From 38-11 sp927435965 (GTDB taxonomy: Bacteria > Bacillota > Clostridia > Tissierellales > Dethiosulfatibacteraceae): a stretch of DNA of 6,934 nt. Position numbers and translations under genes: made by a program. Position 1 is the first letter of the stretch, and each line of letters opens with the position of its first letter. The DNA lies in NCBI GenBank assembly GCA_927435965.1, contig CAKMKB010000187.1:1-6934 (forward strand). Direction: 5' to 3'. The notes under the pieces are model-generated. The model made no database searches and had not been told where the DNA came from. It was given only the letters and a program-made list of their open reading frames with translations. Of the stretch, positions 1-5,884 are shown in pieces.

Positions 1-60
1 CTTATGATATAATGATTGGAGATATATTAAAAAGGAGTGATATTATATGAAAGTGCATGA
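1..60 (+). repeat. Inverted copy of the thiolase promoter and start (left arm)
   Basis: This arm is an exact reverse complement of 598-657 (60 of 60 bases; position p pairs with 658-p). It carries the same extended -10 (TG at 5-6, TATAAT at 8-13), the same AAGGAGTGA ribosome binding site (32-40) and the same ATG (47-49), now facing rightward. Identity stops abruptly at 60/61. The repeat reaches the window edge, so its true length is unknown. From the ATG it would read a 38-codon antisense chimera ending at the TAA at 161-163, which looks meaningless. Confidence 0.95.
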
Positions 61-611
61 CTCATCAAAGCCAACTCATCCTGCTCTTCTCTGGTTATAC
101 CATACTCTGTTGCCAAATTTTCTGCGGTTATTCCCATATGATACCCTTCCATCGCGCAGATAAGACCATCATGAAGCATACTATCCTTAAGAGCTCCATC
201 TCCCATACGATACCCTTCTCTTGCATTCAGCAAAAGATAAGGCGCATTGGTCATGCTTTCCATTCCTAGTGCAACAGCAACGGATGCTTTACCTAATGCA
301 ACAGATTGGTATATCAGTTCAAATGCTTTCATTCCGGAAGCACATTGTTGGTCCAAAGTATATGCCCATCCGGTTGACGGCATGCCTGTTTTTAGTTGTA
401 CTTGCCTTGCTGGATTACCCTTCTGACCGTTTTTGTAAATACATCCTGCCGCTATTTCTTCAACATCTTTGGGATCCACACCAGCCTTTTTCAATGCACC
501 ATTGACTGCAGCCACGCCAAGTTCAACAGTACTGAAGCTCTTTAATGAGCCCATAAAATCGCCAATAGGTGTCCTGGCTGCTCCTACGATTACTACATCA
601 TGCACTTTCAT
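27..611 (-). CDS. Acetyl-CoA acetyltransferase (thiolase), N-terminal half only, cut by a fold-back
   Basis: Thiolases of this type condense two acetyl-CoA to acetoacetyl-CoA in the cytoplasm, the entry step to butyrate, ketone or polyhydroxybutyrate synthesis, or run the reverse in beta-oxidation. Visible hallmarks are the N-terminal VIVGAARTPIG (residues 8-18), the nucleophile Cys90 in DQQCASGMKA, and the loop GMESMTNAPY (116-125). Family members have about 390 residues. Here the thiolase-like sequence stops at residue 184-185 (ALMSH), and the last nine codons are read from the inverted repeat, ending at TAA 27-29. The C-terminal thiolase domain, with the catalytic His and the second Cys, is absent. 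The start is ATG 609-611, with AGGAGTGA placed 7 nt upstream. The gene is 97 bp behind the permease and has its own promoter. The identification is firm; whether the truncation is biological is doubtful. Confidence 0.9.
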   Translation of the reverse strand: MKVHDVVIVGAARTPIGDFMGSLKSFSTVELGVAAVNGALKKAGVDPKDVEEIAAGCIYKNGQKGNPARQVQLKTGMPSTGWAYTLDQQCASGMKAFELIYQSVALGKASVAVALGMESMTNAPYLLLNAREGYRMGDGALKDSMLHDGLICAMEGYHMGITAENLATEYGITREEQDELALMSHALSYNITPF

Positions 612-657
612 ATAATATCACTCCTTTTTAATATATCTCCAATCATTATATCATAAG
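598..657 (-). repeat. Inverted repeat right arm (native thiolase 5' region)
   Basis: This is the right arm of the perfect 60-bp inverted repeat shared with 1-60. It contains the thiolase -10 element, ribosome binding site and first four codons plus one base in their natural position. It is taken as the original copy because the 184-185 codons following it are a good thiolase. The two arms face each other across 537 bp. Confidence 0.95.
645..653 (-). promoter_or_regulatory. Extended -10 promoter of the thiolase gene
   Basis: On the minus strand the sequence reads TGATATAAT, that is a TG-N-TATAAT extended -10 (TATAAT at 645-650). No good -35 hexamer lies 16-18 bp upstream; the best placed bases read TGCACC. 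Extended -10 promoters often do without one. The start codon is 33 bp downstream of the -10. The same element is duplicated facing the other way at 5-13. Confidence 0.6.
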
Positions 658-707
658 TAAAGATGAAGGTGCATTTTTTTCTTTTCTGCAGTTCTAATTT
701 AGATTAC

Positions 708-1451
708 TTATTCCCACTTAAAAAAGCGAATTGAGATAACAGTACAAATCAATGCTATCACAGTCATCACAATAATCGGTGTCAAAACACCGTCTATCGG
801 CAATCCAATCGAAGTGGTTTTAAGCAGCTTAATTCCCTGAGTCAAAGGCATTACGTCAGCTACTCTTTGAAGTGTTGTAGGCATAACTTCATACGGTAAG
901 GTAGCACCGGAGAAAATTAGCATTGGAAAATACAAAATACTAGCTAAAACACTGGCAATCTTAATGTTTGGAGCTACCCCTCCCACTAACAACCCGATAC
1001 TGAACATGGATATCATCACTAGAAAGTACGCCCCTAAGAACTGAATCCACGAACCGCTAAATTGATAGTCAAAAAATAGCGCTGCTGTGGCATATACAAG
1101 TATGAGTGATGCAATCGAATAGAGTGCATAGATTGCAATTTGCACAGCTAATATGAGAGTGGGACTTGTCGGTGTTACCTTAAGCCGTTTTAGAATTTTT
1201 TTATTGCGATAATCAGACACAACCAAAGGAAGTCCCATCACTCCACCAGCAGAAATGGCTATCGCCGCTACCGCACCAAACGATTGCGCTAAAAAGGTGT
1301 ATTCAGCGCCCTCAAACGCAGGTTTGTTTCCATAAAGTATACCGAGAATAACCATTATCACCACCGGCATGCCAATAGCAAAAATCAGCATGTCCATACC
1401 CCGTAGAGATAATTTCATCTCCGTTTTAAACATCGTTCTAAATGCTTTCAT
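708..1451 (-). CDS. ABC-2 type exporter, membrane permease subunit
   Basis: This 247-residue integral membrane protein forms the channel of an ABC exporter, probably as a dimer with two copies of the ATPase encoded just upstream. The hydropathy pattern fits six membrane helices: about residues 20-41, 54-78, 98-124, 136-160, 165-187 and 222-243. Typical ABC-2 features are the cytoplasmic segment SDYRNKKILKRLKVTP (79-94), a coupling-helix-like stretch, and FPMLIFSGATLP (175-186) before the fifth loop. The reading frame is open upstream to 1559, but the start is placed at ATG 1449-1451 because GAGGAGG lies about 9 nt before it. The gene overlaps the ATPase by 14 bp, so the two are translationally coupled. 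The substrate cannot be read from sequence; drug, peptide or lipid export are all possible. Confidence 0.9.
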   Translation of the reverse strand: MKAFRTMFKTEMKLSLRGMDMLIFAIGMPVVIMVILGILYGNKPAFEGAEYTFLAQSFGAVAAIAISAGGVMGLPLVVSDYRNKKILKRLKVTPTSPTLILAVQIAIYALYSIASLILVYATAALFFDYQFSGSWIQFLGAYFLVMISMFSIGLLVGGVAPNIKIASVLASILYFPMLIFSGATLPYEVMPTTLQRVADVMPLTQGIKLLKTTSIGLPIDGVLTPIIVMTVIALICTVISIRFFKWE

Positions 1452-2172
1452 TGTCTTTATCCTCCTCATCTGTGTACCATAGATATGCATCCTCAAATTT
1501 TTCAAAAGGACTTGATGAAATGGCTTCCTGTACTGTTCCATTAAAGATGCTTTTCCCATTTTTTAAAATCGTAATTTTATCACAAAGCGCCTCAACCTCA
1601 TCCATGAAATGAGATGTCATAAGAATGGTTAGCCCTTTTGCTTTCAAATCAGAAAGGCATTTCCACACATCTCGCCTGGCTCTAGCATCCAAACCGGTTG
1701 TTAATTCGTCTAGAAATACAACTTCCGGATCAGGGATTAGTGCAAGAACAATAAACAATCGTTGCTTTTGTCCTCCAGACAGCTCACTAATCTGGCTCTT
1801 AAGTTTGTCTGAAAGCCCAAATTGTTTTAATAATGCCAAATATCCAGAGGTAGTTTTGTAAAGAGACTGAGTCACCTCACAGAGCTCCTGGACAGTGATT
1901 TTTTCCTGATAATTGGCTTCTTGAAACTGGACTCCGACCTTCTCAAACAGTTTTTTACGGTCTTGCCTGGGATTCATTCCCAAGATTGATACACTTCCAC
2001 TATCCTGTTTTTTTGTTCCCAGAATGCATTCAATCGTCGTGCTTTTTCCTGCACCATTTGCGCCCAGCAATCCAAATACTTCACCACGACCAACGGAGAT
2101 ATTCAAACTCTCGACTGCTCTGATGTGGGAGTAAGACTTGCTCAGTTTTACAACTTTAATAGTTTCTTCCAT
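1438..2172 (-). CDS. ABC exporter ATPase subunit
   Basis: This is the 244-residue nucleotide-binding subunit that powers the ABC-2 permease encoded next. All motifs are intact: Walker A GANGAGKST (37-45), the Q-loop around VQFQE (81-85), signature LSGGQKQR (131-138), Walker B VVFLDE (151-156), D-loop GLDARAR (160-166) and switch His188 (TSHFMDE). LDELTTGLD has Leu where most have Pro, which I have seen as a common variant in drug-exporter ATPases of this class. An upstream TTG at 2179-2181 is in frame but abuts the AGGAGG. ATG 2170-2172, with 9 nt spacing to AGGAGG, is the better start. The C-terminus is short and acidic (YTDEEDKDNESI), with no extra domain. It lies 80 bp behind a double-MerR regulator, which suggests effector-controlled drug or metabolite export. 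Confidence 0.93.
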   Translation of the reverse strand: MEETIKVVKLSKSYSHIRAVESLNISVGRGEVFGLLGANGAGKSTTIECILGTKKQDSGSVSILGMNPRQDRKKLFEKVGVQFQEANYQEKITVQELCEVTQSLYKTTSGYLALLKQFGLSDKLKSQISELSGGQKQRLFIVLALIPDPEVVFLDELTTGLDARARRDVWKCLSDLKAKGLTILMTSHFMDEVEALCDKITILKNGKSIFNGTVQEAISSSPFEKFEDAYLWYTDEEDKDNESI

Positions 2173-2208
2173 ACTTAACAACCTCCTGATTTTTGTTCAA
2201 GCAAAATA

Positions 2209-2236
2209 ATAACACCAGATTAAAGTCTGGTGTTAT
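2209..2236 (-). terminator. 11-bp hairpin between the MerR regulator and the ABC genes (attenuator or operator)
   Basis: Two perfectly complementary arms, ATAACACCAGA (2209-2219) and TCTGGTGTTAT (2226-2236), flank a 6-base loop. On the minus strand the stem is followed by TATTTTG, a weak U-tract. It could be a leaky intrinsic terminator that lowers readthrough from merR into the ABC genes. It could equally be a DNA dyad bound by the MerR protein, since such operators are palindromes of similar size. No clear -35/-10 pair frames it, so I lean to terminator or attenuator. Confidence 0.5.
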
Positions 2237-2252
2237 AGTGGAGGGTTTGGAA

Positions 2253-2996
2253 TTAAAGTTTTTTCATTCTTTTTAGTTGGATGAGCATATTGTCCGCATT
2301 TTTTTCTGCATCTTTTAATGATGTAAGCAATTGATCGCATGCAGAGATGATATCATCGCTTTCTTTTGGTGTGTCAATCACCTCACGAATACTGACGCTG
2401 GGATTGGTGGACAGTGCGTTTAGCATGCGCAATATTGCCGCAAGTGAATAATTCCCACAACGTAAAGATCTAATAATTTTAAGCAGTCTAATGTCTTCAT
2501 CAGTATAAACTCTATAACCATTTTGTCTTCGTTTAATTGTGAGCAAGCCATTCATCTCCCAATTTCTTAAAGCATCCATTGATATTTGAAGGTGTTTGGC
2601 AGCTTCTTTTCTTGTAAAGAAGGTACTGTTATCAATTTGTGTACTGCCTTTTATGATCTGCTCCGCAATCGTTATGGCCTCTTCGGCGTTTGTTTGCTCT
2701 TTTTTAATTGTCTCCAGGTATGACTCTGCAAGATGAAGTGCTTTATCAAAATCACCACTTGCAGCTGTTTTAATAATATCAACCGCCATTTTACGCAGTC
2801 CACTTTGCAAAATCTCCACTTTGAATGCGGTTCTCGCAAGCTTGAATTGTTCTAGATGGATGTCGGTAAATATCCTGTATCCGTTAGGCAGGCGCATAGG
2901 TTTAGGTATAAGACCAAGTTCTTCATAAAGGCGTACAGTGTTCGGATGAATACCAATGATTTTTGCCACTTCCGATGTTTTGTAGTTTTTTTTCAT
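2253..2996 (-). CDS. Transcription regulator with two MerR-type helix-turn-helix domains
   Basis: This 247-residue cytoplasmic DNA-binding protein has two separate winged-helix MerR heads in one chain. Head 1 spans residues 5-53, with YKTSEVAKIIGIHPNTVRLY, ELGLIPKP and wing PNGYRIFT. Head 2 spans 126-175, with FFTRKEAAKHLQISMDALRNW, EMNGLLTI and wing QNGYRVYT. A helical linker (about 56-120) joins them, and a helical C-terminus (about 176-247) follows. Classic MerR proteins are 110-150 residues, or 270 with an effector domain, and bind as dimers; here one polypeptide could fill both half-sites. Only Cys180 and Cys220 are present, with no metal-binding cluster. The open frame starts earlier, but that ATG is part of the GGAGGTGG ribosome binding site; ATG 2994-2996, 8 nt after it, is preferred. 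Its position ahead of the ABC exporter suggests it controls that exporter. Confidence 0.87.
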   Translation of the reverse strand: MKKNYKTSEVAKIIGIHPNTVRLYEELGLIPKPMRLPNGYRIFTDIHLEQFKLARTAFKVEILQSGLRKMAVDIIKTAASGDFDKALHLAESYLETIKKEQTNAEEAITIAEQIIKGSTQIDNSTFFTRKEAAKHLQISMDALRNWEMNGLLTIKRRQNGYRVYTDEDIRLLKIIRSLRCGNYSLAAILRMLNALSTNPSVSIREVIDTPKESDDIISACDQLLTSLKDAEKNADNMLIQLKRMKKL

Positions 2997-3052
2997 ATTT
3001 CTATCCACCTCCATAACTAAACTCGTTTTTTTTACTCAAACGTAAATGTTTC

Positions 3053-3778
3053 CTATGTGTAGAAATTAGAAACCAGATAAATTATCCAAAGGTGAAGGGG
3101 GTAGAAGAAATAAAACATATATTTTGCAATTAGGCCATTTGGTCCTCTTTGCCCATTATAAAGAAATAGAAAGGGTAAGGCAAAAACCATTAACCACTGA
3201 CTGTAAAACCCATCTAATCTAAGGACATCCATCCCTTGAGGATTAAAGATTACGGGAATAAGTAGTGCAGCAGATAAAGCTATGTAGCTCATTGATATCA
3301 AGAACTTCCTTCCTCTAAAGTAATAGAAAATAGTTGTCATTATAACGCCTATTATTGAAGCTTCGGTGAATAGGCTAATAATGGTAATTATAAGTGCAAA
3401 CAGTACCCCTATACTCTTAGTACTTAATCTTTCTTGAATTTTGATCCACTCAAAAATCATCATCAGAATAACTGCCATAGATAATGATAGAAATATATTG
3501 TAACCCAACTGAGTATCTGAAGGGAAAACATATTTAATGATATTGGTTCCTATAAACATGATACCCGACCAGACCAATAAGCGAGTTAGATATCTTCCCT
3601 TATTGCTGGTATAAAAAAAGCCCTCAACCACAAAGAAGAAGAATATTGGTGCAACCAATCTCCCTAACCACGTAAATATTAGCGGCATTTGAGGGATAAA
3701 TGTATATAGATGATCTAAAACCATTAATACTATTGCAATTATTTTCAATTGAAAGCTATTCAACCCCAAAACTCTCAT
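3053..3778 (-). CDS. TraX-family polytopic membrane protein
   Basis: This 241-residue, very hydrophobic protein has about seven or eight membrane helices. The N-terminus matches the TraX pattern: NSFQLKIIAIVLMVLDHLY (residues 7-25), with the Asp-His pair at 22-23, then LGRLVAPIFFFFVVEGF (38-54) and YLTRL (63-67). The end keeps NGQRG (208-212) and FYPLHLW (225-231). F-plasmid TraX acetylates pilin; chromosomal clostridial homologues have no proven substrate and may be O- or N-acyltransferases acting at the membrane. No conjugation genes are nearby. The start is uncertain: ATG 3776-3778 and GTG 3779-3781 lie almost on the GGGAGG ribosome binding site, while TTG codons at 3767-3769 and 3761-3763 have longer spacing. 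The next gene, merR, starts 56 bp later without a visible terminator, so co-transcription is possible. Confidence 0.88.
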   Translation of the reverse strand: MRVLGLNSFQLKIIAIVLMVLDHLYTFIPQMPLIFTWLGRLVAPIFFFFVVEGFFYTSNKGRYLTRLLVWSGIMFIGTNIIKYVFPSDTQLGYNIFLSLSMAVILMMIFEWIKIQERLSTKSIGVLFALIITIISLFTEASIIGVIMTTIFYYFRGRKFLISMSYIALSAALLIPVIFNPQGMDVLRLDGFYSQWLMVFALPFLFLYNGQRGPNGLIAKYMFYFFYPLHLWIIYLVSNFYT

Positions 3779-3985
3779 CACCTCCCATCATTACTTCTCT
3801 ATAACCTTATGTTATATTATTGCAACTGTGTTCACAGCCTTAATTCCTAGCTGGTCATCTGCATATTCATATCTTGATTTCGGTTAACCCTTCTGTAATA
3901 ATCCTTTTCCGATTCTCGGGGACTGTAGTTTTTTCCTCTCAAATTCTGCACAATAAAGACAGCATTCAAAAAACTCAATCTGTAA
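3779..3985. other. Gap between the second hydrolase and the TraX-like gene
   Basis: About 207 bp separate the hydrolase stop from the TraX start. Apart from the candidate TraX promoter and its CTGTG-CACAG palindrome, I see no terminator and no RNA. One minus-strand frame stays open from just inside the hydrolase end to a TAG at 3847-3849 (about 45 codons, no ATG near its beginning). Its last part reads like ordinary hydrophilic protein (SPRESEKDYYRRVNRNQDMN), but I do not recognise it. It may be a gene remnant or chance. Confidence 0.4.
3798..3825 (-). promoter_or_regulatory. Candidate promoter of the TraX-like gene
   Basis: On the minus strand TTGCAA (3820-3825) and TATAGA (3798-3803) are separated by 16 bp, a fair sigma-A match. 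The -10 is 19 bp ahead of the start codon. Just upstream lies a small palindrome CTGTG-TT-CACAG (3826-3837) that could be an operator. Both hexamers are imperfect, so this is tentative. Confidence 0.4.
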
Positions 3986-4927
3986 CTACTCTACTGGAAA
4001 GATATGTTCAGTATAAAACCACTCTTTCATCTCAGAACATATTCGATCAACACCTTCATCATCCAAAACCCAATGACCTCTACCTTCAAGTCCCACATAC
4101 TTCTTGTTTTGTGTTCCAAGTTTATCATATGCTTTTTTAGTGAATTTCGCAGGTGTCATCTTGTCTTCCCCAGGCTGAATTACCAAAATAGGTACAGATC
4201 TAAATTCTTCAAATGGTATAGTTAATACAACACTTGTCATCTCAGCTGCTGCTGACAATGTCATTTTATTTCCGCCAAGAGGGTCTTTTTTAACAAGATT
4301 ATTGAACTCAGCATTATCTGATAAATTATCGTAAGAAGATACACTTGATGCTGGAATACTGAAGTTAGGAGCAACTTTACTTAACCACATCAGGCTAGAC
4401 TTAACCAGCGAAGTAAAAGGACCATATGAAGATGATTCTTTAATAAGCTCCATATCCTGAAAATCAAACAAGCAGTAGCATGAGACTGCTTTAACTGGTG
4501 CGCCTTTGCAGACAGCATGGTAAGCAACTACTCCACCCATACTTCCTCCTGCAAGAAAAATATCACCTTTATACCTGTCCGCTGCATAGTGAGAGGTATC
4601 AACCAAGTTGTCAACAAGATCATTCCATTTCCAATGTCCTCTTTGTCCTTTGTTATGTCCATAACCCTTAAGATCAGGCAATATCACATTGAAACCGTGT
4701 GAAAATAATCTATGGGCGTAAGGTATAAGTAGTCTTCCGTAGCCAGCCATACCATGAGAAAACACTATAGTGGGCGCTTCAATTTCATTATCGAAAATAT
4801 CTAAGTGGATTTTGCCACCTGCAGAGTCAATCCACTCTTCTTGAAGTTTTTTTTGTGCAAACTCCATTACATTCTTACCGAAAAATTTCTCATATTTCAT
4901 TATATAAGTGTTCTTTAAATCCATCAT
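3986..4927 (-). CDS. Alpha/beta hydrolase, monoglyceride-lipase/lysophospholipase-like (serine aminopeptidase S33 fold)
   Basis: This 313-residue cytoplasmic serine hydrolase, with no signal peptide or membrane helix, probably cleaves an ester or acylglycerol. Motifs in order are: oxyanion loop FSHGMAGYG (56-64), DLKGYGHNKGQRG (85-97) typical of the monoacylglycerol-lipase group, nucleophile Ser129 in GGSMGG, acid Asp255 in PGEDKMTP, and His285 in GRGHWVLDD. The triad is complete. An extra stretch of about 30 residues before the core (MKYEKFFGKNVMEFAQKKL) precedes the first strand. Two Met codons open the frame (4925-4927 and 4922-4924), 13-16 nt from AGGAG. That spacing is long, and a three-codon mini-frame sits between them. 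The gene lies behind the tetR-hydrolase pair and a gene relic. No strong promoter of its own is visible, so readthrough is possible. The natural substrate is unknown. Confidence 0.88.
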   Translation of the reverse strand: MMDLKNTYIMKYEKFFGKNVMEFAQKKLQEEWIDSAGGKIHLDIFDNEIEAPTIVFSHGMAGYGRLLIPYAHRLFSHGFNVILPDLKGYGHNKGQRGHWKWNDLVDNLVDTSHYAADRYKGDIFLAGGSMGGVVAYHAVCKGAPVKAVSCYCLFDFQDMELIKESSSYGPFTSLVKSSLMWLSKVAPNFSIPASSVSSYDNLSDNAEFNNLVKKDPLGGNKMTLSAAAEMTSVVLTIPFEEFRSVPILVIQPGEDKMTPAKFTKKAYDKLGTQNKKYVGLEGRGHWVLDDEGVDRICSEMKEWFYTEHIFPVE

Positions 4928-4945
4928 ACTTTCATTTTATCTCCT
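4924..4945 (-). promoter_or_regulatory. Ribosome binding site plus three-codon mini-frame overlapping the hydrolase start
   Basis: AGGAG (4941-4945) is 5 nt from an ATG (4933-4935) that reads ATG AAA GTA TGA. The TGA shares bases with the hydrolase ATGATG start in another frame. The main start is 13 nt from the same AGGAG, which is longer than usual. The layout suggests either termination-reinitiation at ATGATG or simple initiation with wide spacing. Confidence 0.45.
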
Positions 4946-4977
4946 GAATTCTATTAATTATTTGCGGAATATCTCTA

Positions 4978-5061
4978 CTAATCAGCTTTACTCAATGCGT
5001 TTTCTACCGCTTTTAGTATCGATTTATTGCTTCTAGAGGCTCCGCTTATGCAATCAACTTG
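4978..5061 (-). pseudogene. C-terminal relic of an FMN-binding-domain protein (RnfG/NqrC-type FMN_bind)
   Basis: Directly after the upstream hydrolase stop (TAG 5062-5064), and in the same frame, 27 codons read QVDCISGASRSN then KSILKAVENALSKAD, ending with TAG 4978-4980. This matches the end of FMN_bind domains, where VDxxSGATxxS precedes a helix of the AVENAL kind; the T of SGAT is where FMN is covalently attached in the RnfG/NqrC group. Here it is Ser (SGAS). The rest of the roughly 100-residue domain is missing and there is no start codon or ribosome binding site, so it looks like a leftover 3' end. The preceding hydrolase residues (QIPIEN) also fit FMN_bind style, so the join may lie a few codons inside the hydrolase. 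Readthrough of the TAG would append this tail to the hydrolase, but nothing shows that it happens. Confidence 0.7.
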
Positions 5062-5880
5062 CTAGTTCTCTATTGGTATCTGCTTCCAAAAGCTTTCTAG
5101 AATCTCGTTGAATTCATCTGGTCTATCCATGTTGGCTATGTGACCAGCTTCCTCAAGCTTGACAACCGTTGCCCTTTTATTAGTCGTTAAAACCTCTAGT
5201 GTGGTTCCCAAACTTCGATTAATTTCTTTATCCTGTTCTCCTCGGATTAACAAGTAGGGAATGTTCATATTCTTGATTATATTCAGGCATGAATAATTCC
5301 CTAGATTCAAACGAATGTATGGGACCGCTTCAGTTGACATCATAAACATATCTAAGACCTCTTTTTGAACTGACTTGTTCTTGGAGATATTTTTGCTCAG
5401 AAAACTAAAATAGCGTTTTGGATTCCATCGAATCATCATTTTATCTATCCCTGAGATGATTTTAGTTGTAAAGTCTGAATATTGCAATTCGCCGGTCGTT
5501 CCAAAGGTAGTGATGCTTTTTAACAGGTGCGGATTTGTGTCATGTATGTAGAATCCAATAATGCCTCCTGCTGAATTGCCAACATAATGAATCTTGCTAA
5601 TCTTTAAGAACTCAAGCAACTCCAAAATATCATCTTTGTTCCTTTCCAGCGTGTAGTGTTCTCCACTTTTCACTTTTGGTTGTCTAGACAAGCCATGACC
5701 CCGCAGTGACACTGACAGCACTGTGTATTGGTCGAAAAAGTGTTCATGCTGGGCAAAATATTGTCGAAGATTGGCGCCGGCACCGTGTACAAACATTATA
5801 ACTTCGGAGTTATTCTCTCCAGTTAATAGATATTCTAGTTCTACTTCCGAACCTTTAAAAGTCTTAATTAATTCATTCAT
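5062..5880 (-). CDS. Alpha/beta hydrolase co-transcribed with the TetR repressor
   Basis: This 272-residue soluble serine hydrolase has the classic fold: oxyanion loop VHGAGAN (31-37), SLRGHGLSRQP (58-68), nucleophile Ser103 in GNSAGG, acid Asp217 in RGEQDKEI, and His247 in EEAGHIANMDRP. The triad is complete. The layout resembles esterases, C-C hydrolases and haloperoxidase-like enzymes, so the substrate cannot be assigned. A GTG at 5896-5898 would give six extra residues, but it precedes the GGGAGG ribosome binding site. ATG 5878-5880, 7 nt after GGAGG, is the start. Only 4 bp separate it from the tetR stop, so the two form one operon and the enzyme is probably induced by a compound the TetR protein senses, perhaps the enzyme's own substrate. 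Its stop is followed in frame by an FMN_bind relic. Confidence 0.9.
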   Translation of the reverse strand: MNELIKTFKGSEVELEYLLTGENNSEVIMFVHGAGANLRQYFAQHEHFFDQYTVLSVSLRGHGLSRQPKVKSGEHYTLERNKDDILELLEFLKISKIHYVGNSAGGIIGFYIHDTNPHLLKSITTFGTTGELQYSDFTTKIISGIDKMMIRWNPKRYFSFLSKNISKNKSVQKEVLDMFMMSTEAVPYIRLNLGNYSCLNIIKNMNIPYLLIRGEQDKEINRSLGTTLEVLTTNKRATVVKLEEAGHIANMDRPDEFNEILESFWKQIPIEN

Positions 5881-5884
5881 GAGT

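Noticed and set aside
57..505. Plus-strand open frames opposite the thiolase
   Set aside because: They are antisense to a clear thiolase coding sequence, have no sensible ribosome binding site and match no protein family I know.
1..657. Phase-variable invertible promoter flanked by inverted repeats
   Set aside because: Both arms carry the same inward-facing promoter and start, so inversion would not switch a gene on or off usefully. No recombinase gene is near, and the repeat simply duplicates the gene start.
1452..1559. Longer permease start with 36 extra residues
   Set aside because: The extension lies inside the ATPase gene, has no ribosome binding site and no membrane-protein character; ATG 1449-1451 has an excellent AGGAGG.
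1625..1861. Plus-strand 78-codon frame inside the ATPase
   Set aside because: It is a shadow of the conserved signature and Walker B region on the other strand.
3847..3985. Minus-strand open frame of about 45 codons in the gap before the TraX-like gene
   Set aside because: It has no ATG or ribosome binding site near its beginning and no family I recognise. Such lengths occur by chance in AT-rich DNA. Noted only as a possible remnant.
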